Source: Saprospiraceae bacterium
GTDB taxonomy: Bacteria; Bacteroidota; Bacteroidia; Chitinophagales; Saprospiraceae
NCBI GenBank assembly: GCA_958295895.1
Contig: CATQHI010000002.1
Location: 62,001 to 126,000 of the forward strand
Direction: 5' to 3'
Length of the DNA: 64,000 bases
In this document: positions 62,882 to 64,000 of the stretch, in pieces
Position numbering within the stretch: the first letter of the stretch is position 1
Layout of the letters: each line of letters opens with the position of its first letter
The notes under the pieces: generated by a model
Told to the model about the DNA's origin: nothing
What the model saw: the letters and a program-made list of their open reading frames with translations, nothing else
Databases searched by the model: none
Made by a program: the position numbers and the translations under genes

Positions 62882-63544
62882 CTATTCCCCGCAGCCGGCG
62901 CCGTGGAAGGAAATCGGGATGGCCATGGGAAAATTGACCACCTCGCCACTGCGGGTACCTGGCGTCCACCGCACACCCCGTTCGACCAGCAAGTTTACAA
63001 TACGTAGGGCTTCCTCGATATTACGCTGGTCCTGTCCGGCGATAACGTCCACGTCAAGGATCAGGCCAGTTTCGCGGTGTATGACAAAGCTGATACCTAC
63101 CCGTTCGCGCTTCGAGCCCGCGGGTTCTACCTTGTTGGCGTCTATGAATGCCGCCAGCCGTTTAAAGCCACAAAATACCCGCTCTTCATAGTTGGCCTCC
63201 TGCTCACAGCCCGGGTAGATCGGCAGCGTCAGCTCATCCACCGGCGGCAACTCCGGGCGGGGCCGCTGGATGCTACAGTCGTTGAAGAGGAAGAAGGTGG
63301 CGTAGATGAGCTCCGTCCGTACCTCCTGCTCCATTTGCACTTCCAGGTACAGCTCGGCGAATCCTTCCGTGGGGCCTACTTGCCGGATCGGTTCTACTTC
63401 CACCAGTGGCGTGATCGGCGGAGGTAGCAGGGTCTGGCGAGCGGCCTCCGGTGCCTGCTGGAAGCCCCAGGCCAGTACGGTAAGTAGCAGGGCAAGGAGT
63501 AGGCCGGTGGTGAGGAAGTGGGAGGGGAGGTGGGGACGGGGCAT
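62882..63544 (-). CDS. TonB-like C-terminal-domain membrane protein
   Basis: A 220-residue protein with one N-terminal membrane helix (~10-28), a linker, and a C-terminal domain with VGISFVIHRETGLILDVDVIAGQD and ALRIVNLLVERGVRWTPGTRSGEVV and NFPMAIPISF, the strand pattern of TonB_C domains. A Pro-rich spacer (LPPPITPLVEVEP) and cysteines (PGCEQ, FCGF) are present. It may energise an outer-membrane transporter or be a TonB-domain variant of unknown use. It is followed by the diheme cytochrome gene. Confidence 0.75.
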   Translation of the reverse strand: MPRPHLPSHFLTTGLLLALLLTVLAWGFQQAPEAARQTLLPPPITPLVEVEPIRQVGPTEGFAELYLEVQMEQEVRTELIYATFFLFNDCSIQRPRPELPPVDELTLPIYPGCEQEANYEERVFCGFKRLAAFIDANKVEPAGSKRERVGISFVIHRETGLILDVDVIAGQDQRNIEEALRIVNLLVERGVRWTPGTRSGEVVNFPMAIPISFHGAGCGE

Positions 63545-63760
63545 GGGCTTGCGGGTGTGGTAGCTAAGTTACGGGGAAAGTAGCTAACGGTACGAAGCTG
63601 CCTCCGGCAGCGGTAGCAACATGCAGCCTCTGGCTGCGCTGGGTAGGGCAGCTCCGGTGCGGGTTTTGAACCACAGATTAAGAAGCCGCTGCGTTACTTC
63701 GGCGGCAAGGCACTATAGGCTCGGACCAAAGGCCGCTCTACCCTGGCGGGTCGCTCCGTA
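63545..63760. other. Intergenic region with small hairpins
   Basis: No gene seen. Two small hairpins GCTGCC-TCC-GGCAGC (63597-63611) and GCAGCC-TCT-GGCTGC (63623-63637) precede CAGCTCCGGTGC...TTGAACCACAGA, which is shared in part with 60050-60080. Confidence 0.4.
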
Positions 63761-64000
63761 CTATACCGTAGCAGCCAGTTTAAACTTGATCGGCAACTTA
63801 AACTCATAGGCCACCGCCTCCCCTTCCTTCGTAGCCGGCATCCAAACCGGGTGCTCCTCCAGCATCTGCCGCACCACCCGTAGGGCTTCCTCATCTAAAG
63901 CGGTATGTACTCCGCGGCCCAACTCAGGTTCTCCCACCTTACCCGTCGCGTCGACTGCGAACTTCACTACTACCAGCCCCTCTACGTCGCCAGCACGTGC
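63761..64000 (-). CDS. TonB C-terminal domain protein (5' end outside window)
   Basis: The minus-strand frame is open to the window edge; 79 residues and the stop are visible. They read as a TonB_C domain: GLVVVKFAVDATGKV, LDEEALRVVRQM, VWMPATKEGEAV and KLPIKFKLA, which match the end of energy-transducer TonB proteins. The internal GTG at 63967 would cut the domain, so the true start is beyond base 64000. Confidence 0.85.
   Translation of the reverse strand, partial: ARAGDVEGLVVVKFAVDATGKVGEPELGRGVHTALDEEALRVVRQMLEEHPVWMPATKEGEAVAYEFKLPIKFKLAATV

Overview
The window looks like the chromosome of a GC-rich member of the Bacteroidota, most likely a Lewinella/Neolewinella-type marine bacterium (class Saprospiria). 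This is inferred from several things seen in the sequence. Promoters fit the Bacteroidota consensus (TTTG, 19-20 bases, TAnnTTTG). Two secreted proteins carry C-terminal domains of the type IX secretion system (T9SS). There is a futalosine-type menaquinone gene (mqnC), a neighbouring DUF1800/DUF1501 pair, and the gene order carA-eno-septum initiator. No tRNA, rRNA, CRISPR array or intact insertion sequence was found.

Layout. (1) 1-8291, minus strand: the N-terminal ~2760 residues of a giant secreted mosaic protein whose 3' end lies outside the window. (2) 8916-24539, plus: a Wzx/Wzy-type exopolysaccharide (EPS) or capsule locus with export lipoprotein, chain-length tyrosine kinase, flippase, polymerase, about seven glycosyltransferases (one frameshifted), a WcaF-like acetyltransferase, a WcaI-like transferase and a WcaJ-like initiating transferase. 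A strong terminator follows. (3) 24671-32677, plus: nucleotide-sugar genes gmd, uxs, ugd and fcl (GDP-fucose, UDP-glucuronate, UDP-xylose), interrupted by a DUF1800-DUF1501 pair with its own promoter. (4) 32739-36387, minus: a housekeeping run carA-eno-divIC-like-sucD. (5) 36531-46622: carbohydrate metabolism, with an aldose 1-epimerase lipoprotein, two GH43 lipoproteins, a 979-residue secreted cytochrome c/ricin/T9SS protein, a GMC oxidoreductase and a Tat-type TIM-barrel isomerase. (6) 46619-64000: mostly housekeeping genes (dapD, recF-DUF721, nth, ssb, nadC, dsbD-sco1, mqnC-rsmI-like, rbfA-rhomboid), a diheme cytochrome c lipoprotein and TonB-like C-terminal proteins.

How the genes work together. 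Regions 2 and 3 together can initiate, build, flip, polymerise and export a polysaccharide probably containing fucose, glucuronate and/or xylose. Region 5 looks like surface glycan trimming plus oxidative sugar conversion with a possible cytochrome electron acceptor.

Most unusual signals. A short GC-rich element, GCACCTGCGGCCCCGCCC, occurs ten times: eight copies share an exact 15-mer and two have one mismatch. Seven copies lie within about 180 bp upstream of a start codon and point the same way as that gene. Three copies lie inside coding sequence, one of which is also one of those seven. Other signals are a hairpin that buries the nth start codon, a 10-bp-phased CG array upstream of ssb, an AT-richer island with a near-perfect promoter and a ~325-nt leader, and a candidate 43-residue membrane protein antisense to a gene end.
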